Assembly (NCBI GenBank): GCA_947496705.1
Contig: CANMDW010000012.1
Span: forward strand, 62,001-126,000
Direction of reading: 5' to 3'
From: an uncultured Aquimarina sp.
Lineage (GTDB): Bacteria > Bacteroidota > Bacteroidia > Flavobacteriales > Flavobacteriaceae
DNA: 64,000 nt
Shown: in pieces, positions 1 through 9,046 of the stretch
Layout: each line of letters starts with the position of its first letter
How positions within the stretch are numbered: the first letter of the stretch is position 1
Notes under the pieces: generated by a model
What the model was told of the DNA's origin: nothing
The model's database searches: none
The model's input: the letters and a program-made list of their open reading frames with translations, nothing else
Program-made: the position numbers and the translations under genes

Positions 1-2
1 AT

Positions 3-932
3 TTTGTCGAGAATGCGACCAGAAATAAAATACAACAAGCAGCCAAAGCAGGTAGCGTATTTGTAAATGATGTAGCTGTAAAATCAAATCACAAAGTAAA
101 ACCCCATGATGTGGTGCGTGTACTATTTTCGCATCCACCCTATGAGAACCTGCTTACTCCCGAAAATATCCCTTTGGATATTGTGTATGAAGATGATGCA
201 TTATTGGTGGTTAATAAACCTGCGGGTATGGTTGTGCATCCCGGTCATGGTAATTATTCTGGTACCTTGATCAACGCCTTGATCTATCATTTTGATACCC
301 TGCCCAATAATAGCAGTGATCGTCCGGGATTAGTGCACCGTATCGATAAGGATACCAGTGGATTGCTGGTGATTGCCAAAACAGAAGATGCAATGACCCA
401 TCTGGCCAAGCAGTTTTTTGATAAAACCAGCAAGCGTGAATATGTTGCGCTAGTTTGGGGAAATGTTGATGAAGATGAAGGAACCATAGAAGGTAATATC
501 GGACGCCATCCAAAAAACAGATTGCAAAATACTGTTTTTGAAGGCGACGAAGCCGATAAAGGAAAACCGGCTGTAACACATTATAAAGTTATTGAACGAT
601 TAGGATATGTTACTCTGGTTTCCTGCAGGTTAGAAACAGGAAGAACCCATCAGATTCGTGTGCATCTGAAGCATATTGGTCATACCTTGTTTAACGATGA
701 ACGTTATGGAGGAGAGAAAATATTGAAAGGAACTACCTTTACCAAATACAGGCAATTTGTAGATAATTGTTTTAAAATACTGCCAAGGCAAGCGCTACAT
801 GCCAGAACCCTTGGTTTTAAACACCCGGTAACGGGAGAGCAAATGCATTTTGAAACTCCTGTCCCAGAGGATATGCAGCAATGCGTAGAACGATGGAGAA
901 ACTATACAAAGAATCGGTTGGCAGAAGAGTAG
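3..932 (+). CDS. rluD: RluD-family 23S rRNA pseudouridine synthase (5' end outside window)
   Basis: Converts uridines to pseudouridines in large-subunit rRNA. The frame is open from base 3, so the gene begins left of the window. The first 35 or so visible codons look like the end of an S4 RNA-binding domain (pattern KAGSVFVNDVAVKSNHKVK). The catalytic segment HRIDKDTSGLL, with the essential Asp encoded near 345-347, and the later GRTHQIRVHLKHIGHTLFNDERYGG block are those of the RluA/RluD family. A GTG at 111 would leave out the S4 part and is not a credible start. Family assignment is firm; RluD rather than a sister enzyme is inferred from the S4 domain. Confidence 0.93.
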   Translation, partial: FVENATRNKIQQAAKAGSVFVNDVAVKSNHKVKPHDVVRVLFSHPPYENLLTPENIPLDIVYEDDALLVVNKPAGMVVHPGHGNYSGTLINALIYHFDTLPNNSSDRPGLVHRIDKDTSGLLVIAKTEDAMTHLAKQFFDKTSKREYVALVWGNVDEDEGTIEGNIGRHPKNRLQNTVFEGDEADKGKPAVTHYKVIERLGYVTLVSCRLETGRTHQIRVHLKHIGHTLFNDERYGGEKILKGTTFTKYRQFVDNCFKILPRQALHARTLGFKHPVTGEQMHFETPVPEDMQQCVERWRNYTKNRLAEE

Positions 933-1132
933 TTGCCTCTTTAGGTTCATAAGCAGTAATAGCAAAGATCACAGAGAAAAGACTTAGCGTACTTTGCATG
1001 TAATCAACCAAGAACGCCAGATAACACTAAAAAAGTTTAAATGAGCTCATTATCAAAGCATATATAGAACATTAAAAAAGGTTATTAAAAACTTTATTTT
1101 GAAATAAATATGGATTACTGGCTAAATAATAG

Positions 1133-1140
1133 TACCTTCG
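1133..1140 (+). promoter_or_regulatory. candidate -7 box for the cold-shock gene
   Basis: TACCTTCG resembles the Bacteroidota -7 element TAnnTTTG (C replaces one T) and lies 17 bases before the cold-shock start codon. No convincing -33 TTG is seen at the usual distance. Confidence 0.4.
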
Positions 1141-1157
1141 CACTTTAATATTTTATA

Positions 1158-1349
1158 ATGAATAAAGGAACAGTAAAATTTTTTAATGACTCCAAAGGAT
1201 TTGGATTCATCACAGAAGAAGGATCAAACAAAGATCATTTTGTACACATTTCAGGGCTTATTGATGAAGTTCGTGAAGGAGACGAAGTAGAGTTTGAACT
1301 TAAAGAAGGTAAAAAAGGAATGAACGCGGTAAACGTGAAAGTATTATAA
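1158..1349 (+). CDS. cold-shock domain protein (CspA family)
   Basis: A 63-residue single cold-shock domain that binds single-stranded RNA or DNA and melts RNA structure. The RNP1 motif KGFGFI (residues 13-18) and the RNP2 motif HFVHIS are intact, and the length is that of a free-standing CspA-type protein. It is a single transcription unit with its own promoter-like box upstream and a strong terminator 27 bases after the stop. Which paralogue it is cannot be decided from sequence alone. Confidence 0.95.
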   Translation: MNKGTVKFFNDSKGFGFITEEGSNKDHFVHISGLIDEVREGDEVEFELKEGKKGMNAVNVKVL

Positions 1350-1376
1350 TATACATTTTTGACTTTTTTAAAACAC

Positions 1377-1404
1377 AAGCCTGTCGATTTTGACGGGCTT
1401 TTTT
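1377..1404 (+). terminator. rho-independent terminator of the cold-shock gene
   Basis: Arms AAGCCTGTC (1377-1385) and GACGGGCTT (1392-1400) pair with one G-T wobble around a 6-base loop and are followed by T residues. Confidence 0.85.
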
Positions 1405-1558
1405 CATTGGTAAACTCAAACAATAGGCCCAGCCCTGTTTAGAATTAATAATAAAGGTCTTAGTATTTACAGTCTTATATATTTTGAATCAAAGTAAACC
1501 CTCTCAATACTCAAACACACCATTAAAAACTATTTGATAATATCTAAAAAATAATCCT

Positions 1559-2140
1559 GTGAATAACGATCAAATCAAAATAAAAAAGATAGAATTGTTG
1601 TCTGATAGCTGGTATACCTTGAATAAGGTAACCTATGAATATCTAAAGAAAAATGGAGAATGGGAGGTTCATCAAAGAGAAGCATACGATAGAGGGAATG
1701 GAGCCACAATTCTTTTATACAATAAAGAGAATAGTACCGTAATATTGACCAAACAATTTAGACTCCCCACCTATATAAACGGAAATAAAACAGGATTGTT
1801 GATTGAAGCTTGTGCTGGCCTATTGGATAAAGATAATGCCGAAGATTGTATTCGAAAAGAAACAGAAGAAGAAACAGGATATAAGATTTCTAAGGTTAAA
1901 AAGATATTCGAGTCCTATATGTCTCCAGGTTCAGTTACCGAAATTGTTCATTTTTTTATAGCTGAATATTCAAAAGATATGAAAGTAAGTGATGGCGGTG
2001 GGTTAGAAGAGGAACAAGAAAATATCGAGGTACTGGAATTAGATTTTGAAGATGCCTGTCGTATGATATATTCTGGGGAGATTAAAGACGGAAAAACAAT
2101 TATGCTGCTTCAATATGCAAAAATTCACAATGTACTATAA
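1559..2140 (+). CDS. nudK: NudK-like NUDIX hydrolase (GDP-mannose pyrophosphatase type)
   Basis: Hydrolyses nucleotide-sugar diphosphates. The 193-residue product matches the NudK/YffH pattern along its length: an N-terminal REAYDRGNGATILLYN segment, a Nudix box starting at GLLDKDN and ending in EETGY, the MSPGSVTEIVHFFIAEY segment and a C-terminal IEVLELDF block followed by GEIKDGKT. The first Glu of the canonical Nudix box is Asn here, as the E. coli enzyme also deviates around this point. The start is GTG at 1559. Substrate is inferred from family membership. Confidence 0.85.
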   Translation: MNNDQIKIKKIELLSDSWYTLNKVTYEYLKKNGEWEVHQREAYDRGNGATILLYNKENSTVILTKQFRLPTYINGNKTGLLIEACAGLLDKDNAEDCIRKETEEETGYKISKVKKIFESYMSPGSVTEIVHFFIAEYSKDMKVSDGGGLEEEQENIEVLELDFEDACRMIYSGEIKDGKTIMLLQYAKIHNVL

Positions 2141-2230
2141 ATAAATGTTGAACTGATTTGAAATAGCTTTTATATATAGTCGAATAGAGAAGAAATACAT
2201 CTGCGAATTTTAATTCTCAATCCACTATTG

Positions 2231-2238
2231 TATTTTTG
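2231..2238 (+). promoter_or_regulatory. candidate -7 box for yaaA
   Basis: TATTTTTG fits TAnnTTTG exactly and lies 22 bases upstream of the ATG at 2261. No clear -33 element is visible. Confidence 0.45.
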
Positions 2239-2260
2239 GGTTGACAAAAAGTAATTATCT

Positions 2261-3022
2261 ATGAAAATTGTAGTATCACCGGCCAAGTCTCTGGATTTTG
2301 ACACCACATTGCCTACTCAAAAATATACAACCCCTGTTTTTTTACCTGAAGCAGAAAAGTTGAACGAAGCACTTAAGAAAAAAACACCTAAAAAACTATC
2401 GGCACTCATGGGGATTAGTGATAACCTGGCGCAACTTAACTGGCAACGTAACCAGGAGTTTCATCTTCCGTTTACCACAGAAAATGCCAGGCCGGCGGTA
2501 TATGCTTTTAATGGTGATGTGTATAATGGATTAGACGCATATACGATCCCAGAGAATAAACTGGAAACATTACAAGATAAACTTAGAATCCTTTCGGGCT
2601 TATATGGCATATTGAAACCGCTGGACCTTATCCAGCCGTATCGTTTGGAAATGGGTACAAAGCTTAAAGTTGGCCGTAAAAATAACTTATATGAGTTTTG
2701 GAAAAAAACGGTGACTCGACTACTCAATGAAGAGTTAGAAGATCATGAATTGTTTATAAATCTGGCCAGTAATGAGTACTTTAGTGTTATAGATACAAAA
2801 GCGCTAAAGGTTCCGGTAATTACTCCTCAATTCAAAGACTGGAAAGGTGATAAACTAAAAATGATTAGTTTCTTTGCCAAAAAAGCCCGGGGTATGATGG
2901 TGCGCTACATTATAGATACCGGTGTTGAAACGATTGAAGATCTCAAAGGTTTCAACTATGAAGGCTATGGTTTTAGTGAAGAATATACTACCAAACCTAA
3001 CGAATTGGTTTTTGTGAGGTAA
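2261..3022 (+). CDS. yaaA: YaaA (DUF328) peroxide-stress protein
   Basis: A 253-residue member of the YaaA/UPF0246 family, which binds DNA and, in E. coli, limits free iron during peroxide stress. The opening MKIVVSPAKSLDF, the internal YxGLDAYTI block, LSGLYGILKPLDLIQPYRLEMG and the FFAKKARGMM segment are the family's hallmarks, and the length is normal. It stands alone with a promoter-like box in front. No partner genes give further clues. Confidence 0.93.
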   Translation: MKIVVSPAKSLDFDTTLPTQKYTTPVFLPEAEKLNEALKKKTPKKLSALMGISDNLAQLNWQRNQEFHLPFTTENARPAVYAFNGDVYNGLDAYTIPENKLETLQDKLRILSGLYGILKPLDLIQPYRLEMGTKLKVGRKNNLYEFWKKTVTRLLNEELEDHELFINLASNEYFSVIDTKALKVPVITPQFKDWKGDKLKMISFFAKKARGMMVRYIIDTGVETIEDLKGFNYEGYGFSEEYTTKPNELVFVR

Positions 3023-3217
3023 CGCTTAAACCTGCTTTATGCATCGGAACTTCGTAATGAAGCTTGGAAATACAATAAACACTGTTGTTTTCTTAATTTT
3101 AGCATAGCAACGCCCTGGTGAAATTAAAAAACAAATCGAAACGGCTGCGTTTACAGCAGTTTCAAGATGGAATAGATTTTCCAATGCGTAAAATGGGTTA
3201 AGAATATGCGAATGAAC

Positions 3218-3595
3218 TTATTCGTCTAATAAGAAAGCTACTTTGGAGACTATTTTTTCTGTAGAAAATGGTTTAATGATATAATCATCACAACCTTTTG
3301 AGTATCCATATTTCTTATCGGTAAGTTCTCCTTTGGCACTAATAAATATAATTTTTGTGTTTTTTAAGCTCTTATCTTTACGAATCAAGCTTGACAATTC
3401 AAATCCATCAATAAATGGCATCATAACATCCAGAAGAATCAAATCCGGATAAAATAATTTAGCTATTTCTAAACCTTCTTTTCCGTTATAGGCTTTTTGA
3501 ATTTCATAATCATGAGCTAAAAGAATATTTTCTAGCGCTAGTACTATAGATGGTTCATCATCAACAATCAAAATCTTCTTAGGTGCTTTCATCAT
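3218..3595 (-). CDS. single-domain response regulator (REC only)
   Basis: A 125-residue receiver domain without an output domain. The acidic pair DDE (residues 12-14), phospho-acceptor Asp56 in LILLDVMMP, a Ser in FISAKG and Lys108 in IIKPF are all present. Its 5' end overlaps the 3' end of the symporter-kinase gene by 17 bases, so the two are one transcription unit and very probably a cognate pair. With no DNA-binding domain it must act on another protein or pass phosphate on; the target is not evident. Confidence 0.93.
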   Translation of the reverse strand: MMKAPKKILIVDDEPSIVLALENILLAHDYEIQKAYNGKEGLEIAKLFYPDLILLDVMMPFIDGFELSSLIRKDKSLKNTKIIFISAKGELTDKKYGYSKGCDDYIIKPFSTEKIVSKVAFLLDE

Positions 3596-6305
3596 TTGCG
3601 TTTATTGGTAAAGTTATTAAAAATCTAGTGTATTGGTCAATCTCACTCTCGACTTTGATAGTTCCTTTATGCCTATGCATTATTTTTTTGGCTATAGATA
3701 ATCCCAGGCCACTTCCTTTAGGTTTTATTTTTTGTTTTTCGTTTCGAATTTGAACAAAGGTTTTAAAGATCTTTTTTTGATTTTCTTTAGCGATTCCTAC
3801 ACCATTATCTTCTATGCATATAGTAAGGGTATCTTGTTCTATTTTTGACGATATTTGTATGTAGTTTTTATCTTTTTCTGGATCATGAAATTTAATAGCA
3901 TTAATTAAAATGTTAATCAAAACACGTTCTAAATGTACTTTATCAGCATAAACAATTATAGTACTATCCAGAACAGTGGTGTCAATTTTTATACTAGCCT
4001 CTTTGGCTAGTGGAGTCACTGTTTCTATAGTATTGGATATAAGCTCTGCAATTGATAAATGATCGAATTCCCAAGTAAGTTTACCAAGTTCTAGTTTTTC
4101 TTGTAATAAGGTGTCGTCAATCAGATTGCTAAGCCTTTCGCTTTCCTGTATGATAGTTTTTAGGAATACTTCTTTTTTATCTGCGTACAATTCTGGTTCA
4201 GAATATAACATCTCTGATAATAATCGGATAGAGGTTATAGGTGTGCGTAATTCATGAGATATGGTTAGAATAAATTCATCTTTAAGATGATCTATTTCTT
4301 TTAGTTTTTCGTTTGCTTTTAGTAACGTTTTCTGTGCACGTTCTAATTCATCAGATTTTATAGTCAGTTTTTTGCTATGTGTAATGGCTTCTTTGGTTTC
4401 TTCGAGTATTTCTAATAACTCTTTTCGATCGAGAGGCTCTTCATTAAGTAATTTTGAGATGGCAATCCTAGCTGAAATATTACCAATATAATCAGATAAT
4501 ACGTTTTCCATATAGTCTACAAAATGAATATCTACAATATCATTGTTCAAGTATTTTTTTTGATGTTTATTGTGATAGTGGTGAATAGCAGAATTAGCGG
4601 TTTCTGAGCCTAAAAAAGTAATTATAAGCTCGTATAGTTGATAAAAAAACACTTCTTTATATCGATTTCTAAAACGATTGTCATTGATATCAATTTTGGC
4701 ATCTATAAATTTATTGGCTTGCTGTATTTCGATACCTTTGGGAATGGTAAATAACGAACCTATTATGTACATGAAAATATTGGCAGTAATACTCCAGAAA
4801 AAACCGTGAGTTATTTTATTAAGATTTTCTAACCCTAGTAATGCATATGGTTTTAATATATTTAAACCAAAAGGACCTTCAGATAATATAGAAATATCAC
4901 CAATAATTCCGCTTCGTATTAAGGTGGGAAACAATAACGTATAAAACCATATCATAAAACCAATACTAAGACCTGCAATTGTTCCTGTTCTATTAGCTCT
5001 TTTCCAAAATATACCGCCAAAAAATGAAGGAGCTAGCTGTACAATTCCGACAAATGAAATTAACCCAACTTCTACCATAGGATAATTTTCTCCTATAACA
5101 ATCATATAAATATATGCAGAAAACAATACAATAGGAATACTGATACGTCTACAAAATAAGATAGCTTTTTGAACTTTGGACGTCTGAAAAACTTTTAGGT
5201 AATTAACAAGTAAAGGAATCAGAATATTATTTGATAGCATTGTTGAAATGGCAAAAGTTTCTACTATAATCATTCCGGTTGCTGCTGCAAATCCTCCAAG
5301 AAAAACCAAGGTTGCTAGGAGATTATTTCCTTTCTCCAACGGAAAATGAAGGATAAAACTATCTGCATTAAAGGTCGTATCTCCAAAATATAATTTCCCG
5401 CCAATGGCAATTGGAATTACAAATAATGTGATAGCAAATAAATAGAGAGGAAATATCCATGAGGCCTTTTCTACGTGTTTTTCGTCTTTATTTTCTAGTG
5501 CTATAAGATGAAACTGTCTGGGTAATAGCATAAAAACCAAAAAAGAGAGTATGATAAGCATAAACCAATCCCAATAACCACCCTCAAGACTTCTCTGAAT
5601 ATTATTTATAGAAGCCAACATGTTTTTTTCTGATGCTTGAGAGAAAATATCCCCAAATCCATCAAAAATGAAATAGGTAACATAAATACCTATCACTAAA
5701 AATGCGATGAGTTTAAAAATAGCTTCAAAAGTTATAACAGAAACCATTCCCTCATTTCTTTCTTGAGATCTAGAGTTTCTGGTTCCAAATAGAATTATAA
5801 AAACAGACATAATGATCGCCACAATAAAAGCAGTTTCATTATAAATAGAAGCCTGTGCAGGATAATCAATTAGGATATTAAAACTCCCTGATATTGCTCT
5901 TAACTGGATCGAAATATAAGGGATGATAAATAACAGAATCATTATGGTGACTAGATTACCAAGAAATTTATCCTTACCGTAACGGGTAGCAATAAAATCT
6001 GAGATGCTACTTATTTTTTCTCGTCTACAGATGCGAATGATCTTTTTGAATAAAATAATCCAAAGAGGGCAAAGTAATAGGGGCCCAAGATATGTTGCCA
6101 AGAAACTAATGCCTTCTGTGGCGGCCTTACCAACACTTCCATAAAATGTCCACGCTGTACAATAGGTGGTTAAAGAAAGGGCATATACCAAAGGAGAATT
6201 TATGATACTCTTAGTAATAGATTTTTTATCGCCATAGTAAGCAATCACAAAAAGAACACCAAGGTATGCTACACATATCGCTATAATTGCCCAAAGTGGT
6301 ATCAT
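3579..6305 (-). CDS. sodium:solute symporter / sensor histidine kinase fusion (CbrA-like)
   Basis: A 908-residue inner-membrane sensor. Residues 1-500 or so form an SLC5/SSS-type transporter with many membrane segments. A cytoplasmic linker (about 520-660, resembling the STAC region of such kinases) leads through a short coiled coil to the kinase core: H-box ISHELRTP with His684, then N-box NILINAIKF, IEDNGVGIA and GSGLGLSIAKKI. The architecture matches CbrA-type kinases that sense carboxylates or amino acids through a transporter-like domain. The gene overlaps the response regulator gene downstream and shares an ATGA overlap with the small upstream gene. Its divergent neighbours encode a porin and a TRAP transporter, so a carboxylate signal is a reasonable inference. 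Confidence 0.92.
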   Translation of the reverse strand: MIPLWAIIAICVAYLGVLFVIAYYGDKKSITKSIINSPLVYALSLTTYCTAWTFYGSVGKAATEGISFLATYLGPLLLCPLWIILFKKIIRICRREKISSISDFIATRYGKDKFLGNLVTIMILLFIIPYISIQLRAISGSFNILIDYPAQASIYNETAFIVAIIMSVFIILFGTRNSRSQERNEGMVSVITFEAIFKLIAFLVIGIYVTYFIFDGFGDIFSQASEKNMLASINNIQRSLEGGYWDWFMLIILSFLVFMLLPRQFHLIALENKDEKHVEKASWIFPLYLFAITLFVIPIAIGGKLYFGDTTFNADSFILHFPLEKGNNLLATLVFLGGFAAATGMIIVETFAISTMLSNNILIPLLVNYLKVFQTSKVQKAILFCRRISIPIVLFSAYIYMIVIGENYPMVEVGLISFVGIVQLAPSFFGGIFWKRANRTGTIAGLSIGFMIWFYTLLFPTLIRSGIIGDISILSEGPFGLNILKPYALLGLENLNKITHGFFWSITANIFMYIIGSLFTIPKGIEIQQANKFIDAKIDINDNRFRNRYKEVFFYQLYELIITFLGSETANSAIHHYHNKHQKKYLNNDIVDIHFVDYMENVLSDYIGNISARIAISKLLNEEPLDRKELLEILEETKEAITHSKKLTIKSDELERAQKTLLKANEKLKEIDHLKDEFILTISHELRTPITSIRLLSEMLYSEPELYADKKEVFLKTIIQESERLSNLIDDTLLQEKLELGKLTWEFDHLSIAELISNTIETVTPLAKEASIKIDTTVLDSTIIVYADKVHLERVLINILINAIKFHDPEKDKNYIQISSKIEQDTLTICIEDNGVGIAKENQKKIFKTFVQIRNEKQKIKPKGSGLGLSIAKKIMHRHKGTIKVESEIDQYTRFLITLPINANDEST

Positions 6306-6493
6306 TTATTGCTGTTAATAATATAAAGCATTGCAAAAACTAATAAGAACCAAAGTGCATAAAAATATAGGTAAGTAATAGGGATCGTATCAAAGAGTAA
6401 CACATTGTCAATAATCCCAATAAAAGGAAAATTAAACAAAAAAAAGAAAAATAGAGCTATAACAATAAGCCTGGTTTTTCTAAGTGTTTTCAT
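6302..6493 (-). CDS. small two-helix membrane protein
   Basis: A 63-residue protein with a basic N-terminus and two hydrophobic segments (about 9-26 and 41-60). Its stop overlaps the start of the symporter-kinase gene (ATGA), indicating translational coupling. Small membrane proteins of this kind often precede SSS transporters; a role in assembly or regulation of the sensor is inferred from position only. No named family is recognised with certainty. Confidence 0.75.
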   Translation of the reverse strand: MKTLRKTRLIVIALFFFFLFNFPFIGIIDNVLLFDTIPITYLYFYALWFLLVFAMLYIINSNK

Positions 6494-6515
6494 CTTAGCT
6501 AACTATAGAATTATC

Positions 6516-6523
6516 CAAATATA
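6516..6523 (-). promoter_or_regulatory. candidate -7 box of the sensor operon
   Basis: On the minus strand TATATTTG fits TAnnTTTG perfectly and lies 22 bases before the start of the first gene of the operon (6493). Confidence 0.5.
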
Positions 6524-6641
6524 AACTTTATCCATCTAATATGATACATTCTAATATATAACTACCATCATTTATGTATATTTGAATATATAAATATTCT
6601 TAATTTATAACATAATCATTAATTTGATTCACGAAATTTGC

Positions 6642-6950
6642 ATGAGTTTTATGAAAGAAAATCTTACCAATTTTCAGGTTTTAGATAAAAGCGCAGAAAT
6701 ACTTAAGGTGATTGCGCACCCGGTAAGATTGGCTATTATAGAAGTTTTGCATAAGAAAGGCAGGCTATCTGTTACAGATATTTACCAATTATTGGGTATT
6801 GAGCAATCTGTTGCTTCTTATCATCTCAAAAATCTTCGGATGGTACATGTGGTTATATCTCAAAGAAAAGGAACCAAAATTTACTATTCTATAGAAAGTA
6901 AAGAAGTGATTCAAATCTTTAAACACATCACTAAATTAGGCGAGATTTAA
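6642..6950 (+). CDS. ArsR-fold winged-helix transcriptional regulator
   Basis: A small winged-helix repressor of the ArsR/SmtB fold. The segment ILKVIAHPVRLAIIEVLHKKGRLSVTDIYQLLGIEQSVASYHLKNLRMVHVVISQRKGTKIYY spans the helix-turn-helix and beta-wing. The ELCVCDL-type metal site of helix 3 is absent (SVTDIYQLLG), so metal sensing is unlikely. ATG at 6642 or 6651 is preferred over the TTG at 6624. It lies between the divergent sensor operon and the porin/TRAP genes, so local regulation of transport is an inference. Confidence 0.88.
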   Translation: MSFMKENLTNFQVLDKSAEILKVIAHPVRLAIIEVLHKKGRLSVTDIYQLLGIEQSVASYHLKNLRMVHVVISQRKGTKIYYSIESKEVIQIFKHITKLGEI

Positions 6951-7153
6951 TCTTTTTTTTATTAATCTTCTTGTTTTTTTCTAATTTTTAATATAATTCT
7001 ACTTTTTTTTATTCTTTTTTTAACTTTATTGATTTCTTGTTAAGTAATTGATTATAAATAAATTACCTTCATTTAATCATTAATTAATCAAATAATTAAC
7101 AAGATTTTTATGTTTTATTTATTATTATATGTAAATAATTACATATTTGTATA

Positions 7154-7161
7154 TATATTTG
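7154..7161 (+). promoter_or_regulatory. candidate -7 box for the porin/TRAP operon
   Basis: TATATTTG, a perfect TAnnTTTG, 38 bases upstream of the porin ATG, in a very AT-rich 250-bp leader. Confidence 0.45.
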
Positions 7162-7198
7162 TAAACACACAATCATATTTTAATTTAAATAATCAATT

Positions 7199-8494
7199 AT
7201 GAAAAAAAAGGGATGTATCGTTCTTCTTTTGTTTCTTCTTTTGGTCTTTGTGTCCAAAGTGCAATCGCAAGAAGAAGAACAAAAGAAAAAATCAATTACT
7301 TTTAAACCATTAAAGTTTAATATTTCTGAAGACGGTTCTCAATGGTTGCGTTTTATTCTTTGGAATCAAGTGCAGTTAAATTCGAATGATTTGGATGGGG
7401 ATGATGATTTTAATGTAAAACCTAATATAAGAAGATCAAGATTACTAATATTAGGACAAGTAACTCCTCAAATTTTCACCTATATACATTTTGGTGTCAA
7501 TAATACAAATGCAGGTCGATTGGGTCTTATTGACGGTAGCGATGAAACACAGTTGTTTTTACACGATGCTGCGGTAGAGTATAAGTTTTCTGATAAATTT
7601 GCAATCGGAGGGGGACTTCATTACTGGCGAGGGCTGGCAAGGCTATCTAGTTGGGCAGGTCTTACATCATTAACCTTTGATATTCCTAACCCATTAGTTT
7701 TTGATGGCACAATTGGAGCAACTGATCAATTTGCTCGTCATATCGGAGTGTATGCAAAAGGAAAACTGGCTAAATTTGAGTATAGATTAGCAATCAATGA
7801 TCCTAGTTTGACGGGTTTTAGAGAAGACCCGATAAATACAACAGCCGATAACACAGTATATGGAGCATGGAATTACCATGATGGTGGAAGAACTATAGTA
7901 GAAGGTAATCTTAAGTATAATTTCATAGGTTCAGAAGGTAATTTATTACCCTACGCAGTAGGAAGTTATTTGGGAAAGAAAAAAATACTATCAACTAGTG
8001 CAGGATTTATTTACCATCCTGAAAGTTCCCTTATTTTGAAAGATAATACAAATCCAATTTTAGAAGGAGATGATGACGCTGCAATTATTGCGAAAACAGA
8101 TACCGAAGATGCTACCCATTTTTCTCTAGATGTTAATTATGATACTCCGGTAGGAAGTAATGGGGGCGCGTTAACTGCCTATGCAGCATATCTAAATTAT
8201 AATTTTGGAGAGAATGGTGGTAGTGCTGCTGCCGCTACAGGATCTGCCTTATATACCCAGATTGGGTATTTAATTCCTAAAACGAAGTTACAACCCTATG
8301 TTGTCTATCAAGATAGAGATTGGGAGGATGCTACAGTTTTGGGGTCACAAAGAGCTGGTAATACTTTTAATCTAGGGACAAATTATTATGTGTCGGGCCA
8401 TAATCTGAGACTTACGTTAGAATATTTAAAAAACAATTTTGATGTTGGTGAGGATACAAGTCAAATACGTTTTCAGGTAAACATATTTCTATAG
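7199..8494 (+). CDS. outer-membrane porin (phosphate/carboxylate porin-like beta barrel)
   Basis: A 431-residue outer-membrane protein with a cleavable signal (about residues 1-23, ending VQSQ). It is rich in alternating aromatic/polar stretches, has the FNVKPNIRRSRLLILGQVTPQIFTYIHFGVNN block seen near the N-terminus of OprP/OprO-like porins, and ends in a strand with a terminal hydrophobic residue (FQVNIFL). The gene is 48 bases upstream of the TRAP small permease gene and reads in the same direction, so it probably provides outer-membrane entry for the TRAP substrate. Substrate is inferred from context only. Confidence 0.82.
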   Translation: MKKKGCIVLLLFLLLVFVSKVQSQEEEQKKKSITFKPLKFNISEDGSQWLRFILWNQVQLNSNDLDGDDDFNVKPNIRRSRLLILGQVTPQIFTYIHFGVNNTNAGRLGLIDGSDETQLFLHDAAVEYKFSDKFAIGGGLHYWRGLARLSSWAGLTSLTFDIPNPLVFDGTIGATDQFARHIGVYAKGKLAKFEYRLAINDPSLTGFREDPINTTADNTVYGAWNYHDGGRTIVEGNLKYNFIGSEGNLLPYAVGSYLGKKKILSTSAGFIYHPESSLILKDNTNPILEGDDDAAIIAKTDTEDATHFSLDVNYDTPVGSNGGALTAYAAYLNYNFGENGGSAAAATGSALYTQIGYLIPKTKLQPYVVYQDRDWEDATVLGSQRAGNTFNLGTNYYVSGHNLRLTLEYLKNNFDVGEDTSQIRFQVNIFL

Positions 8495-8542
8495 AAATAA
8501 CTACTTTTATCGGGTAAAATGAAATTATAAAATTTAAGATTC

Positions 8543-9046
8543 GTGAAAAAAACAATTTCCTTTTTAGAAAAGATAAATGAAAAGATTGGAAATCTGGTAA
8601 GTTGGGTAGCCGTATTAATGGTGATCGTAATAAGTCTGGATGTAATCATTCGATATTTATTTCAGTTTACATTTATTTGGATTGTAGAAATAGAAATCTA
8701 TTTATTCGGTATAATGTTCTTATTAGCAGCAGGTTACACTTTTAAATATGGTAAACATGTACGAGTAGATGTATTCTATGCAAAACTTTCTGAAAAAGGC
8801 AGAGCCTGGATAGATCTCATAGGTGGTTTGTTTTTTCTCTTACCCTGGAGTTATATTGTTATTTCTGCATCGTGGCGATATGCATATTCATCTTTTTTAA
8901 TGGGTGAGAGTTCTCCGCAACCAGGTGGGTTGCCAGCATTATACATTCTTAAATTTTGTATAACATTAGGTTTCGCTTTTCTTCTTTTACAAGGGTTAGC
9001 TAGTATTCTTAAGTCAATTCAGATCATTTTTAATAAAGAGAAGTAA
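8543..9046 (+). CDS. dctQ: TRAP transporter small permease (DctQ)
   Basis: A 167-residue inner-membrane protein with four predicted helices. It has the DctQ-family pattern VIVISLDVIIRYLFQFTFIWIVEIEIYLFG in the first half and a FxxxKxGKHVRVDVF stretch after helix 2. The start is GTG at 8543. The large permease gene begins at the base following its stop codon. It supports DctM in Na+-driven uptake of carboxylates delivered by the binding protein. Confidence 0.95.
   Translation: MKKTISFLEKINEKIGNLVSWVAVLMVIVISLDVIIRYLFQFTFIWIVEIEIYLFGIMFLLAAGYTFKYGKHVRVDVFYAKLSEKGRAWIDLIGGLFFLLPWSYIVISASWRYAYSSFLMGESSPQPGGLPALYILKFCITLGFAFLLLQGLASILKSIQIIFNKEK

Noticed and set aside
6624..6641. TTG start adding six residues to the ArsR-fold regulator
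   Set aside because: ATG codons at 6642 and 6651 give the usual family N-terminus.
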